Shown here: positions 1 through 11,604 of the stretch, one piece after another
How the letters are laid out: each line of letters begins with the position of its first letter
Numbering within the stretch: position 1 is the first letter of the stretch
Assembly: GCA_029582165.1 (NCBI GenBank)
Contig: CM055890.1
Coordinates: 9,799,787 to 9,863,786 of the forward strand
DNA from: Portulaca oleracea
Lineage: Eukaryota > Streptophyta > Magnoliopsida > Caryophyllales > Portulacaceae
DNA length: 64,000 nt
Reading direction: 5' to 3'
The notes under the pieces: model-generated
Seen by the model: only the letters and a program-made list of their open reading frames with translations
What the model was told of the DNA's origin: nothing
Databases searched by the model: none
Position numbers and translations under genes: made by a program

Positions 1-1038
1 CCGGTGCATGAAGCAGCGGGGAACCAACTAGAGTTGCAGGGACCCCAGCTTACCCCATGAATAGTATCCCAACCGGAGTCATCTTTAGGATCAGTCCCTC
101 CTAATCCACCACTATACCCCGACAATTTTGGGTTTTTGGTCCAGGAGTTGTTAAGACGGATACCTGTCCCATCTATGGCCCAACCAAGTAACACAAAGGA
201 GGAAAATTACGATGATAGGGTGGCAAAGCGTAACCCCACCACCTATGCGGGAGGGTATGACCCCGTAGTTTTGGAAGATTGGATTAGGGATCTGGAAAAG
301 ATCTTCGAAGTAGTAGGGGTGCCTGAAGAAAAGAAACTAACAATAAGGACTTTTTACCTAAAGGGAGAAGCCGACATTTGGTGGAGGACCGTCAGGGAAA
401 GATATCAAGGGACGGCCAAGACATGGAACGATTTCTTAAATGATCTTAGAGCACAGTTCTACCCCCTAACCCTTAGACGACAAAAAGAGAAGGAGTTCCT
501 AGACTGGAGCATGGTGAACAAAGATATTTCGGTGCTACAGTACACCTCTAAGTTCAATGAATTGTCATGCTTCGCCCCGGAGTATGTGGCGTCTGAAAAC
601 ATGAAGATGTTTAGATATGAGGGAGGTCTAGCACCATATATACGCAGCCAACTATCTTCGCATCACTTCTCGACTATGCAAGAAATGTATGAAAGGGCTG
701 CGGAGGTAGAAAGAGTCAGGAAGGAGTTGAAAGCTTTAAGTCAAGGAAGTCAAGGGAGTAGTAAGAGAAAGTGGAAGGAAAAAGGAATGTTTCCTTCACC
801 TGTTGTGGAAACCAACCAGCCCAAGAGGCCGATGCCCTCAAATCCTAGGAGCAAATCTAACCCTCCTACCACCAGGGAACCATGTAAGAAATGCGGAAGA
901 ACGAATCATTCAACCGCGCAGTGCCGGGTAGGCACCAACAGTTGTTTATGGTGCGGTGGAGCTAATCATAGGGCGGCCGAGTGCCCCAAAAGGTCCAAGA
1001 GACCAGAACCTGGAACGACGCGACCAGCACCACCCTAA
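1..1038 (+). pseudogene. gag: Gag (capsid/nucleocapsid) of the Tekay-like element
   Basis: Frame 1 is open from base 1 except for a TGA at 58-60, and ends at TAA 1036-1038. The middle has the plant retrotransposon gag fold pattern (motif WIRDLEKIFEVVGVPEEKK at about codon 95, then the WW and FLNDLRAQFYP segments). The C-terminal part has two CCHC zinc knuckles, CKKCGRTNHSTAQC and CLWCGGANHRAAEC, typical of RNA-binding nucleocapsid. Basic and proline-rich linkers follow. The first in-frame ATG inside the window is at 175; the true start is probably upstream of base 1. The protein would package element RNA in cytoplasmic particles. Confidence 0.9.
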
Positions 1039-1956
1039 AGGACGGCACCGCAACAGGGAAGCGTGGGGCAAGCTTACGTTATGGGCAAAAAGGAAGTAGC
1101 AAAGTCGGGTATGCTCGTGACCGGAACTGTTTATATACATGCTAAGCCTTTAATTGCATTATTTGATTCTGGAGCCACACATTCGTTTATTTCATCTAAA
1201 GTTGCGTCAAGGTTGAATTTAAGAAATCTAGCATGTGAGGTAAATTATTTAATCAGCTTACCAAATGGTCAAACCATAGCTTGTGAAAAATGTTTTGTGG
1301 GAGTTCCACTTGTTTTAAATAAAGAAACCTTCCCAGCTAATCTCATTCAATTGGATTTAGAAGAATTTGACATCTTTTTGGGTATGGATTGGTTGAATGT
1401 AACGCAAGCTCAAATCCGATGTGGTGAAGGGACAGTTGTCCTTAAGAATGCCTCGGGAGTTGAAATTTGTTTTATTGGGGACTTAGGAGTAAATCCGTGT
1501 CCTATTATAACATATGTAAAGGCTCGAAAGTTGCTGAATCACGGGTGCAAGGGTTACCTGTGTTTGATTAGTGAAGATTCTAAGGATTCCCCCAAGATGG
1601 AAGAAATTCCGGTGGTGCAAGAGTTTCGAGATGTTTTCCCTGAGGAAGTTACGGAGTTACCCCCAAGGAGGGAAATTGACTTCGAAATAGAGCTAGTTCC
1701 TGGAACTCGACCCATATCCAAGGCACCCTATCGAATGGCACCAGCTGAGCTTAAGGAGTTAAAGGTGCAGTTGGAAGACTTATTAAGCAAAGGTTTTATT
1801 AGACCTAGTACGTCGCCCTGGGGAGCTCCAGTGTTGTTTGTACGGAGGAAGGACGGAAGTCTGAGATTATGCATCGAATACCGAGAGTTGAACAAAGTCA
1901 CGATCAAGAACAAGTACCCTCTTCCTAGAATTGATGATCTATTTGACCAACTCTAA
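1039..1956 (+). pseudogene. pol: Protease and start of reverse transcriptase
   Basis: The frame continues directly from gag. An aspartic protease active site, [12 protein letters not shown], lies at about 1168-1203. The N-terminal reverse transcriptase block follows ([13 protein letters not shown], then [20 protein letters not shown], about 1726-1870). TAA at 1954-1956 closes the segment just before the RT core. In an intact element this region would be part of one Gag-Pol precursor cut by the protease. Confidence 0.9.
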
Positions 1957-2883
1957 GGAGCAGGAGTATTTTCTAAGATTGATTTGAGGTCAGGATACCA
2001 CCAACTTAGGGTTAAGGATGAGGACATCTCTAAAACCGCCTTTAGGACAAGATATGGGCACTATGAATTCACTATAATGCCTTTTGGACTTACGAACGCT
2101 CCAGCAGTGTTTATGGATTTGATGAACCGAGTGTTCAAGCCTTATCTGGATAAGTTTGTAGTAGTTTTCATTGATGATATATTGGTGTACTCAAAGAGTA
2201 GAGAGGAACATGAAAATCATTTAAGGATGGTGCTCCAGACGCTAAGGGAGCGTCGGTTATATGCTAAGTTTTCAAAGTGTGAGTTTTGGCTCCAGGAAGT
2301 CGGATTTTTAGGGCATATAGTCACCAGTGAAGGGATCCGAGTGGATCCTAGCAAAGTATCCGCCGTTAAGGATTAGGCGAGACCCATTCTGATTCTGAGT
2401 CCAAGCTTTTTGGGTATGGCCGGATACTATAGGAGGTTCGTCCCGAACTTTTCTAAAATAGCTCTCCCCTTAACCAATCTCCTCAAGAAGACGACCCGAT
2501 TTGAATGGACCGACGAGTGTGAAGAGGCTTTTCAAGCACTTAAAGAGAAGCTCACAACCGCCCTAGTGTTATCCCTACCTGAGGAAGGGAAGGAGTATGT
2601 AGTGTACAGTGATGCGTCACATCAAGGGCTGGGGTGCGTGCTGATGCAAAACGATAAAGTGATAGCTTATGCTTCACGACAGCTAAAGCCGTATGAAAAG
2701 AATTACCCGACGCATGACTTAGAGCTAGCGGAAGTAGTTTTTGCCCTAAAAATTTGGAGGCATTATCTTTATGGAGTCCCTACTACTATCTTCACGGATC
2801 ATAAGAGCCTCAAGTACATTTTCACTCAAAGAGAGTTGAAATTTAAGGCAACGAAGATGGTTAGAACTTATCAAAGATTATGA
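1957..2883 (+). pseudogene. pol: Reverse transcriptase core and RNase H
   Basis: The same frame carries the RT palm motifs ([14 protein letters not shown] and [11 protein letters not shown] with the catalytic aspartate pair near 2173-2178). RNase H follows ([16 protein letters not shown] and [10 protein letters not shown]). TAG at 2374-2376 interrupts the region between RT and the connection segment. A one-base insertion near 2850 sends the reading into another frame, and a second near 2905 restores coding in frame 3. These domains copy element RNA into DNA; this copy cannot make them in one piece. Confidence 0.92.
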
Positions 2884-2921
2884 TCTGAGTATCCATTACC
2901 ATTCCGGGGAAAACTAACTCA

Positions 2922-4467
2922 GTGGCAGATGCCTTAAGAAGGAAGACCCAGCATGGGACTTTGAGCCGTCTCGATATTCATCCAAAGATGTCGCAAGAAC
3001 TGAATAAGGAAAACATCGAAATAGTGAAGCTGGGTGAGACGGCTAAGGGATTGGCTACGTTAACCGTTCAGCCATCTATCATTGAAGAGATCAAGGCCGA
3101 ACAAATAAATGATCCCGAAATCAAGAGGATTGTGGATAATCTCGTTACTAAAGGAATGCCAGGGTTTCTAGTTCACGAGGATGGGATCTTGAGGTTCCAG
3201 AATAGGCTATGTGTACCTAACCAGGGAAATTTAAGGCTTAAGCTTTTGGAGGAAGGCCATAGCTAGTTATGTAATAAGGTCAAAGCAGAACATAGCTAAT
3301 ATAAAGAAGGACATAGCTAGTTATGTAGATAAGTGCTTAACTTGTCAAAAGGTCAAAGTAGAACATCAACGGCCATCAGGCGAACTGAGGCCTTTGGAAA
3401 TTCCCTCGTGGAAATGGGAATCAATTTCTATGGATTTTATTATAGGATTACCCCTCACAGCTTCTAGGAGAAATGCCATTTGGGTAATTGTGGATCGCCT
3501 AACTAAGTCAGCACATTTTGTTCCTATTCATGAAGGATGGAAGGTAGATAAGTTGGCAGACATTTATATTCGCGAGATCGTTCGATTGCACGGAATACCG
3601 AAGGATATAGTATCCGATCGAGATACAAGGTTTCAATCGCGATTTTGGAGTGCGCTGCAAAGAGCTTTCTGTACTAAGCTTAATTTCAGTAGTTCCTACC
3701 ATCCAGAGAGTGATGGTCAGACCGAAAGAGTTAATCAAATTGTAGAGGATATGCTTCACGCTTGCGTTTTGGATTTCCAAGGAAATTGGGATCAATTCCT
3801 TCCACTTATAGAGTTTTCCTACAATAATAGCTACCCGTCTACCGTTCAGATGGCTCCTTTTGAAGCACTTTATGGAAGGAAGTGTCAGACCCCATTGTGT
3901 TGGGGAGAACTGGATGAAGCATTAATCCTAGGCCCGGATCTGATTCAGGACACCACAGATAAGATCAGAATCATCCGACATCATATTAAGACTGCTCAGA
4001 GTAGACAGAAGAGTTATGCTGATCGCAGGCGGAAGCCGCTCGAGTTTCAAGTTGGAGATCGTGTTTTTCTTAAAGTTTCTCCAACTAAAGGAGTTCGGAG
4101 ATTCAATGTCTGGGGAAAGTTAAGCCCACGCTATATCGGACCTTATTCCGTTGTATAGAAGATAAATCCGGTAACATATCGTTTAGATTTACCATCCAAC
4201 CTAGGGCAAATTCACGACGTTTTTCACGTCTCGCAACTACGGAAGTATGTGCCGAATTCGACGCATGTTTTAGAAGAAGAACCACCTCTGTTGTCAGAAA
4301 ATCTCACTTTTCAGCAACAACCGATCCAAATCCTGGATCGTAGGAGCAAGCGACTTCGTTCTAAGGAAATTCCCTTAGTCAAAGTGCTATGGGCGAACCA
4401 AGATACCTCGGAAGCCACGTGGGAAACCGAGGAAGACATGAAGAAAAGCTATCCACACCTCTTTTAA
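2922..4467 (+). pseudogene. pol: Integrase with C-terminal chromodomain
   Basis: Frame 3 (2922-3266) carries the RNase H to integrase linker. The zinc-binding region near 3255-3340 is shortened and contains a duplicated ACATAGCTAGTTATGTA block. From 3394 (frame 1) the catalytic core is clear: aspartates in SMDFIIGLP and SDRDTRF and glutamate in SDGQTERVNQ (D,D-35-E type). After a TAG at 4156-4158 the frame runs to TAA at 4465-4467 and ends in a chromodomain (VKVLWANQDTSEATWE). Chromodomains steer chromoviruses to heterochromatin. Confidence 0.9.
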
Positions 4468-4517
4468 GGTACTTCGTTCGCGGTTAGTCCAGCAGCAAGT
4501 TTCGGGGATGAAACTTC

Positions 4518-4534
4518 TTTTTAGGGGGGGAGGG
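4518..4534 (+). other. Polypurine tract of the Tekay-like element
   Basis: A purine-rich run (TTTTAGGGGGGGAGGG) abuts the LTR start TGTAACGACC. It is the usual plus-strand primer position. The sequence before it (AAGTTTCGGGGATGAAACTTC) matches the reversed sequence at 29161-29205 in the nested element, which ties the two elements to one lineage. Confidence 0.85.
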
Positions 4535-7500
4535 TGTAACGACCCACCCTAAACCCGTATTAATTAAGGCCGTAATCACGGTGTTTAACTAAATTACACT
4601 GTTAAAAATTTTTCTTTCGTTTACGTTAATATGGTTATCACTGTTATTATTATTATTTATTTTTATGCGCGGCAGGTCTCAAGCAAGGCGATGGTTAAAC
4701 GGGTTGATTTTATGTTATCTCGAATTTAAAAGTTATAATTATTATTAGAATTTTATAAATACTTTTCCGATAAGTTATGTAATTTATTTTTACCATTCTC
4801 AATTTTACGCTTGTTATCGAAGAAGGTTATATTAATTTTAATTCTCATTTCAATTACGATTTATGTTATCCAACCTTCCTAATTACATTTATGGTCCATT
4901 TTATTTTAATAGGTGTTATCCTACTAATTTGTTTTATTTGGTTCAATACTAGTAAATTTTACCCAGTTTATTTCCAAGTAATTTTATTTAATGGTATACT
5001 AAATTATTTTAACAAGTTTATGTTCATCAATTTTATTTAGTCAATACTAATTATTTTACCTAGTTAGTTTATATTACTAATTGTCTAAGTTAATTAAAGA
5101 GAGTTTTATAAAGGAGGGGAGAGTACTAAGGCCATAGTGTTAATTCATTTCAGAATATTTACCAACACTATTCACTCTACACTCCCCTCTCTCTCCCTCT
5201 TCTCTGCCTAGCCGTGCCCCCTGCTGTTCCGGCCAATTTCCGGCGGAGGTCACGCCGGCGACCACCAGGCGGTGGCCGTGCACCCCTTCCACCTCTCTCT
5301 TGTTTTTCTCCTTCAACTTCTTCTCCAAGTGGTATAATTCTCAAACCCTAACTCTACTCTTTATGTTTCAAATCTGATTTTCACTTCTAATTTGTGTTAT
5401 TCTTATTGTTCTCTATCTCCTTTATGATTTCTAAGCATGAATTTAAGTTGTGGTTAAGTTGGGTTAATTAAGGTTTGAATTGGAGAAGGATGCATGTATA
5501 GTTTGATTGGAGTTTTGGATGAGTTCTTGCTAAGTTCTTGGTGAATGTTGAAATTCTTACTTGCATGTGGTTTTTGGATGATAGATATGATGATTATGGG
5601 ACTGATTTGGGTTGTTTATTATGTTAATTAAGTTATTATATACATGGATGATATGAATTTAGTGTGGAAATGGGTGAAAGAGTGTTAATTCAAGTGTCAT
5701 TTGAATTACTTATGTTACCTATGGTTGCATGTGAATTTTTATGGAAGAAAATGGGTATTTTCTGGGTTTATATTCTGGAAAATCATGAGTAATGTTCAAT
5801 TTGGACTTTAGGTTTGGATTAGTATAGGTTTAATGGCCAAAAAGATGCATTTAAGGAGAAATCCAGAGTTGGTTTGCTACTGGTTGTAATCTGAAAATTC
5901 CAGGGGTCTTAAAATATGGGTTTAGCTCTGGTTCCAACTTTAAAAGATAGCCAAGGTTGTTAGCTAACCCTCGGCTTTTGAATTTCGGGATTCCGATATG
6001 TATAGCCCGGGATAGGACCAAAACCGTGAAGGTGTGTTTTTATATACGTTTTCTGAGTCAGTAACTTCTTGCTAAGCTTTCATCAATTTGGAGACTTTAT
6101 TGGCTTTAGTGGTAACATAAAAGTTTTAGGTCGCTCTTCGAGCTTTCCAGAAACATAAGGTTTGCGTCCATACGATATCGGGAGAGTGAGATATGGGGTC
6201 GTAAGTGTAGGACGTCGATAAAGTTTCTGCCCAGAATTTTATTAATTAATTTCTATCTTTAAGGGTGCAAGGTGATGCCTAGAGAGCTATCCTAAGATGG
6301 TAGCCATTATGATATTGTTGAATGGGTTGGATAGATATGCTAAAATGATTTAAGGCATTTTAGTGGTTGGAGTTTAGTTCCCAAAGGTTACTCAATTTTT
6401 TAGCAAAGCCAATGATCATTCGATAATCTTTTTCGTCGCTTGCCAACGTTCCCTTTTCATATACAAGGACCATATCTTTCCTCTTAAGTAAGCCTTCAAT
6501 GGTTCCTTTCCCGTTCAAACAAATTGTTAAGGTTGCTCGATGACTCATAACCTTTCCATCGATCCCATTCAAGTTTCAATAGGAGTTTCGCACTAACGTT
6601 CCGAACCCCCTTTTTCCTTCTAAGCATTCTGCTTCTGTCCGGGCTATTTTCCGAGCCCTTCCCTTCATTTTTAGCCTTCGGGTCAGTTGACAAAGTTGTA
6701 GGGCGTGGTATTCCCTTTCCGAAAAGTACTTGTTTGCAAAAATCCGAATTTTCTAGCTCAATTTATCATCAAATCATTGATTTATCCAAAAACTGAAATT
6801 TCTATTTTCTCATTTCCTTTTAAGTTATCAAGTTTTAAGTACTTTCATCCTAGCTTGTAAATGCAAGGACTTTATTTAAATTCTCAATTTTCTTATGCTC
6901 TTATTATAGTTTCCAAGTCGCCCAAACCGTCCCAAGCTCGAGGCACGTCGCTAGACTTTTCTACTATCCAAGGTACGCGAATTGTCCAACTTTTCGCTCC
7001 TTTTATTTTGTAATGTTTTCATGATCATGTTAAGTTGTTCTTAATGTTTATTTTACGTTTTTGAAGGGTCCCATTTTATGTATTCTTTGTGCTAGTTACT
7101 CTTAGGTGCTAGCTCTCTTTTTATGTATGATACTCTTGATCAGAGTGTTCGGACCTGGCCTGAGTCGACTGTTCGACAGTCACCCATTCCAAACTTCGAT
7201 CGGTTTGGGCATACGCGTGTGTGAGATGCATTGCATCGATCGTAGGAGACCAAATTCTTATGTTTAGTATTTATCTTACCTTTCATATACTTTATCTTTT
7301 ATATCGTCGAATTCAAGCTATTTTTGTTATGCTTGTTATCCCGTTCCCTGTTTTCTAAATGATTTTAAATGTCGGCACTAAAATCGTTTTCGAACGGTTT
7401 GACGTGTTGGAGGTTCGTGTACTGAGTGTTTCCCCACTCACTTTTGCGTATGTTTTCACTGTTTTGTTTTAGGCGGTCCGAGCTCCCAGGTTAAGGGCAA

Positions 7501-7848
7501 GGATAAGCAGAAGTAGGCACGTACTCAAGCAAGGTAGTCTCGAATGGAAGTTTGGCCATTTCCGGTGCATTCCTTACGATTAAAGGACCCCCCTTGGTTA
7601 TAAAATTTTTGGATGTAGTTTTTGCCCTAATGGTTGTATAAGTTGAAGTATTTATGTTTTGGTGGGCTTTAGTATGAAGTGTTTGTTCAAAGTTTGGTTG
7701 TGGCTTTTGTGTTCTTGATTGGTGTTTTGGTTTGTTGCCTTGTCCCGAGTGGGGACGTCGGTCATCCTAGGTGTTCCGCTGCGCTAATCACAGGCTTGGT
7801 GTGTGTGTTTTATGTTAATCTTGTGATTAAGGGTGTTGGGGTGTTACA
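4535..7848 (+). repeat. 3' LTR of the Tekay-like element
   Basis: It starts TGTAACGACC next to the polypurine tract and ends GGGTGTTACA, giving terminal inverted repeats of TGTAAC/GTTACA type. The length, 3314 bp, is typical of Tekay/Del. It holds AT-rich U3 sequence, a TATA-like box near 5105, then a pyrimidine-rich and GC-rich leader (5170-5300). Small ORFs on both strands look like chance. The 5 bp following the end, GGCAG, would be the right copy of the target duplication. Confidence 0.88.
5105..5113 (+). promoter_or_regulatory. Putative LTR TATA box
   Basis: TTTATAAAG lies about 570 bp into the LTR, followed about 60 bp later by a pyrimidine-rich, then GC-rich stretch that could be the transcript leader. 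It is placed by sequence only. Confidence 0.45.
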
Positions 7849-8584
7849 GGCAGGGGTGTTCATGGTCTGGTTCAGTGGTGTCGGTTTTTGAAGCGATGCA
7901 ATGACAATTTCTGACCCGACCCAGTAATCCAATCCGAATCCGCCCGAAATTTCTATGTTTGAACATAAATTTTCCAACTAAACTTGAAATACACTGAGTG
8001 AGTCAAACCGGATCCGCCCGTTTGACCTGAAAAATTAATTTTTTAAGTTCAACTTTATTAGAATTTGTGATTTTTCATTGAGATTTTTAACTATTAAACT
8101 ATAAGTGCAACTCATTTATTTGTTATTTCTCTAATTTAAGTTAAAATAGTAACAATAATCTATCGTTACTAAAAGATAGTCATATCTTATTATGTGTATT
8201 ATACAAAAATAGTGTTTAGAGACTGTTTTTTATAAAGAAAAAACAGAAAAAGGTCGCAATCATAACCCGTTGGGCTAACCCGAAATCGAAATACACCGCC
8301 CGTGTTACCCGAACCTGAAATATAATGACTCGTATTTACCCAAACCCGATATACGACCGACTCGAAACCTGCATGCCCAATCCAATTGACAGGTCTATAC
8401 ACGTATAACGCAGCTGTCAAAATATCAAAAGTAGATAAAACTCAAAAACCCTAGTTTCATCCATGCTTACTTCATAGACTTGCAATGATTCCAGGAGTAT
8501 AAATGAAAATCAATATTTTCACCTGACATTTGTCCTTTAGAGTTGAAAATTGAAATGAATGATCTGGATGGTCATGATGCATGG
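7849..8584. other. Intergenic, decayed transposon sequence
   Basis: No gene seen. The start (CAGGGGTGTTCATGG) and the scattered ACCCGAACCTGAA-type words to about 8400 resemble ends of plant hAT-type non-autonomous elements, but I could not pair the two ends or find a target duplication. Confidence 0.35.
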
Positions 8585-8996
8585 GAGAATGGAAATCTTG
8601 TCCTAGTTTATTCAGCCAATAACGTTATTCTTCGTCATGATGAAGACGCGAATGTTTCTTTTTTTAGTTGTTATAAGCGCGAAAGTTCTTACTGTATTAT
8701 TTCAAAAAAGCTATTTGTACCGACTTCTGTACCACAGAAAGAGTTACAAAATATACACGTCAGCATCTTGGGTTTTTTTTTTAAAATTTATTTTAACCAA
8801 AATATCAAATACATAAAAGAAAGGTAAAAGAAATGCCTACTAATAAAACATACACGTCAGTATCTTGAGTTTTTTTTTTAAATTTATTTTAACCAAAATA
8901 TCAAATACATAAAAGAAAGGTAAAAGAAATATCAAAAAAGCTATTTGTACCGACTTCTGTACCACAGAGAATGGAAATCTTGTCCTAGTTTATTCA
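8585..8996 (+). repeat. Shuffled direct duplication, block order A-B-C-C'-B'-A'
   Basis: Three blocks are each present twice in direct orientation but in reversed order: A (8585-8614 and 8967-8996, 30 bp), B (8702-8738 and 8932-8968, 37 bp) and C (8753-8834 and 8850-8930, about 82 bp). Copies are nearly identical. Simple tandem duplication cannot give this order. See findings. Confidence 0.85.
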
Positions 8997-9599
8997 CCCT
9001 AGTTTCCTCTGTCTAATTTCAACCCTCGTCTTCGCCGGCCAGGGCTTTGGCGTGGCTTTCGCCAAGCTCACCTCCGGCATCCACTAACTTTGCTAGCCAT
9101 CAAACTTGATTATATTTTTCAATCATAACAGTTTAGTTGGGGCTATATTAAAGTGTATATAATCTAACCCTTCCCCCTCCCAAAAAAAAAAACACCAGAG
9201 TTAGGTTGGGGCTGTATTGTAGATATTCATAGATGGTCAACCTCCACCCACCTCCATTTCTTCGGTGAATTGGAAATGGTGGCGGAGTGTACACGGGCGC
9301 ACGTGGAGATGGATGGTACGATTTGGGTGGCCGACCTGAGAATTGGGGCAGTGCCTTGTATGTTTGATGAGGCGGGGACTGGCCATAGGCGCATTGTGAG
9401 ACAATAAAAATGAGAAAAGGCACAGCGTTTATATCCAAACAGAATCCCTTATATCAAAACTCAAAGGAAAGATTTATGATTATAAACGAAACTTTTCCAG
9501 ATTAAACTGATCCGGATTTTGAAGTATGATAGGTTTTTATCCACCCTAGTTGAATTCGATAATGGAATATTAGGCTCCTCAACAATAGGAGGATCAGAA

Positions 9600-9866
9600 T
9601 TTCGAAATATTCCCAATACATTTTGGTTCCGATTGGGACAAACAGTATAGATGGTCCTGTGTCAGCAATGAATGAATATGTATCAGCAGTTCGCAAACTG
9701 ACATGCCAAGTGGTGGAATTAATGGCAGACGGTCTGGAATCGAGCAGGACACCTTCAGCAAGCTGTTGAACGACGAACGCCACCTTCAGCAAGCTGTTGA
9801 ACGACGAACGCAGCAACTCGTGTTTCAGACTCAATTACTACCCGCCATGCCCGGATCGGGCTGTTG
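9600..9866 (+). pseudogene. GA2ox: Gibberellin 2-oxidase (2OG-Fe dioxygenase) gene fragment
   Basis: Plus-strand translation gives MNEYVSAVRKL, then VVELMADGL, then TFSKLLNDERSNSCFRLNY followed by YPPCP. This is the mid-region of plant C19 gibberellin 2-beta-dioxygenases, enzymes that inactivate gibberellins in the cytosol. The fragment has lost one base near 9741. It also holds a 31-bp tandem duplication (9750-9780 and 9781-9811) that repeats TFSKLLNDER and shifts the frame. The iron-binding HxD...H and 2-oxoglutarate-binding region is absent downstream. It is a non-functional relic, perhaps carried here by a transposon. Family is fairly sure; the exact member is not. Confidence 0.75.
9750..9811 (+). 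repeat. 31-bp perfect tandem duplication
   Basis: The unit beginning CACCTTCAGCAAGCTG occurs twice without a gap, inside the GA2-oxidase relic. Both copies are identical, so the duplication is younger than most surrounding decay or kept by gene conversion. Confidence 0.95.
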
Positions 9867-10069
9867 AAAAAGTGGTTATTACTTAGAAAGGATGATAGCG
9901 ATAATGGAGTAGATCTAAAGTTAATTGATTACGTCCCTTGTGTGTATATTTATGTTTGGGATTATGGGATGACAAAGATGAGGGTGGAAGACTTGAGGAG
10001 TCTGGCATTGCAATTGTTGTTAAGTAGACGGAGGAAACGAGGAATGATTACTTTTAGTATTTAATATAT

Positions 10070-10840
10070 TTTTAAGGCAAAATCAAAAAAAGCGTAAAAA
10101 AAATTAAAAATGGCTGAGGTGTACATTCGGTAGCTTTTTATGTGGTTAAGAGTCGGTATGCATAGCTTTTTTGGTATTATTTATATTTAGCTGTTTGTTT
10201 GTAACCTTTATTCTTTGGAGGTGGTTGTTTGTTGTTCTGTTTGCGGTTTGCTATATTCTATAAACTTTTAAACCTTCTAACTCTCAATAATCAAAAAAAA
10301 AAAATATTGTTATTCTTCAATTTTGATATTATAATAATATTTTCATTTATGAGGAGGTTATGGGAAAATGCTACGCTTCATATTTATGACACCCTTAGTG
10401 AAATCTATAATCTATAATAATAATAATAATAACAGGTCAACAACGATAATAGCCATGATAACAATAGTAAAATTCACAAGAAGAGAAATTATCAAGAAAA
10501 AGTTTACAAGTGATTTCTCTAATAGACTAATACTAAAATTTACAAGAATATGTAGAACTTCACTCATAATTAAGTAAACTATAAAAAAAATATCAAAATA
10601 ATTCTAGAAGCAAAAGTTTGCTATATAGTATCTCATTCCTAAAATTAAAAATAATGTGAATTGGATTATCATAACTGTAGAGTGTAGAGAACACTTTGCT
10701 TGAGAAATCAGATTTGAATCATGTTATGTTTCGACAATGTTATTCTTCAGTGCCTGGAAAAAATAAAAAGTTTATCACATATGAGCACTGATTAAACACA
10801 AATTAAATAGAAAGGCAAATAGCAAAACAAAATGAGCAAC
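10070..10840. other. AT-rich intergenic stretch
   Basis: No gene, RNA or element end recognised. It contains a short TAA-type run at about 10415-10432 and A-tracts. The small ORFs here have low-complexity composition and look like chance. Confidence 0.5.
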
Positions 10841-11104
10841 TACCTTACAACTTCATGCCAAATTCTAAGCCAGTTTGCAATTTGGGGTTTAACTTCATGC
10901 CTGAAATCCTCACATTGCACAGGACAAATGGAAAAGAGATCAGTTTGGGGTTGCCAATATCATCAAACAGGTAAATTTTAAAAATAAATATTAGTAAAAG
11001 AATAGTCTTTGTTAATCTCAAAAATGCAGAAAAGTTACAGTTTTCCTTGGGTAAGGAATTGCAATTCAAATAAAACGGCCAAACACCCTCTTCCAAGGCT
11101 CCTG

Positions 11105-11190
11105 AATTCGTCTAGAGCGATAAATTGGGATGGGATCCATTACACGAGGGCCGCTAACAAGGTTGTCACATCAATAGAATGCTTCCTGAC
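11105..11190 (+). pseudogene. GDSL esterase/lipase C-terminal fragment
   Basis: A plus-strand reading gives AINWDGIHYTRAANKVV (from 11117). This matches block V of plant GDSL lipases (WDGxHYTEAAN), which holds the catalytic Asp and His of the Ser-Asp-His triad. I see neither the N-terminal GDSL block nor the GxND block nearby, so this is a short relic or a lone last exon. The lipase family is secreted and hydrolyses acyl esters; this fragment would not. Confidence 0.55.
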
Positions 11191-11575
11191 CTTTCACATC
11201 TCGAAACCAGTGCACCCGAGTAGGCCGTTAAGTTGGCTTTCAAATACCAGTATCTACAACATATTAAACTTGTAAAAAAATAAATGTAGAACTAGATATG
11301 TAGCAATAAAAAGGAATTAATAAAAGACAAAATTGTGTTAAAAACCGATAGTTTTGACAATAATCTATGACAAAACAATTAAGTTGACAATTTATATTAT
11401 GATTTATAGATATACGAAATACATTTTCAAGTAGTTGCATGGTTGAATGATATAAATCAAGTTGAGCGAAATAATATGTATACAATGTATAATCATATAT
11501 TATATATATGACCGTGAATTGAGTAAAGTATGCAAACTTACCTTTTCATCGATTAGAATCATATCTTTATTCAAA

Positions 11576-11604
11576 AAAATTATATATATATATATATATA
11601 TATG
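11576..11604. repeat. TA dinucleotide microsatellite
   Basis: About 13 TA units in an AT-rich intergenic stretch. Confidence 0.9.

Larger units (their letters stand above)
1..7848 (+). mobile_element. Ty3/gypsy chromovirus (Tekay/Del-like), 5' end outside window
   Basis: The region runs gag, protease, reverse transcriptase, RNase H, integrase, chromodomain, polypurine tract, long LTR. This is the Ty3/gypsy order, and a C-terminal chromodomain plus an LTR over 3 kb fits the Tekay/Del clade. The coding part is one frame-1 polyprotein broken by stops at 58-60, 1036-1038, 1954-1956, 2374-2376 and 4156-4158. Single-base insertions near 2850 and 2905 shift the frame, and the integrase zinc-finger region (about 3255-3340) is rearranged. 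The 5' LTR and primer site lie before base 1, so target duplication and LTR age cannot be read here. The copy is dead as an autonomous element. Confidence 0.93.

Noticed and set aside
7851..8410. A complete hAT element between the LTR end and 8410
   Set aside because: The left start looks hAT-like, but the right end does not match it and no 8-bp duplication is seen.
9148..9438. Minus-strand 96-codon ORF with hydrophobic start and Pro-rich part
   Set aside because: It resembles a secreted Pro-rich peptide, but its C-terminal half is simple sequence and no promoter or splice context is seen; too weak to call.
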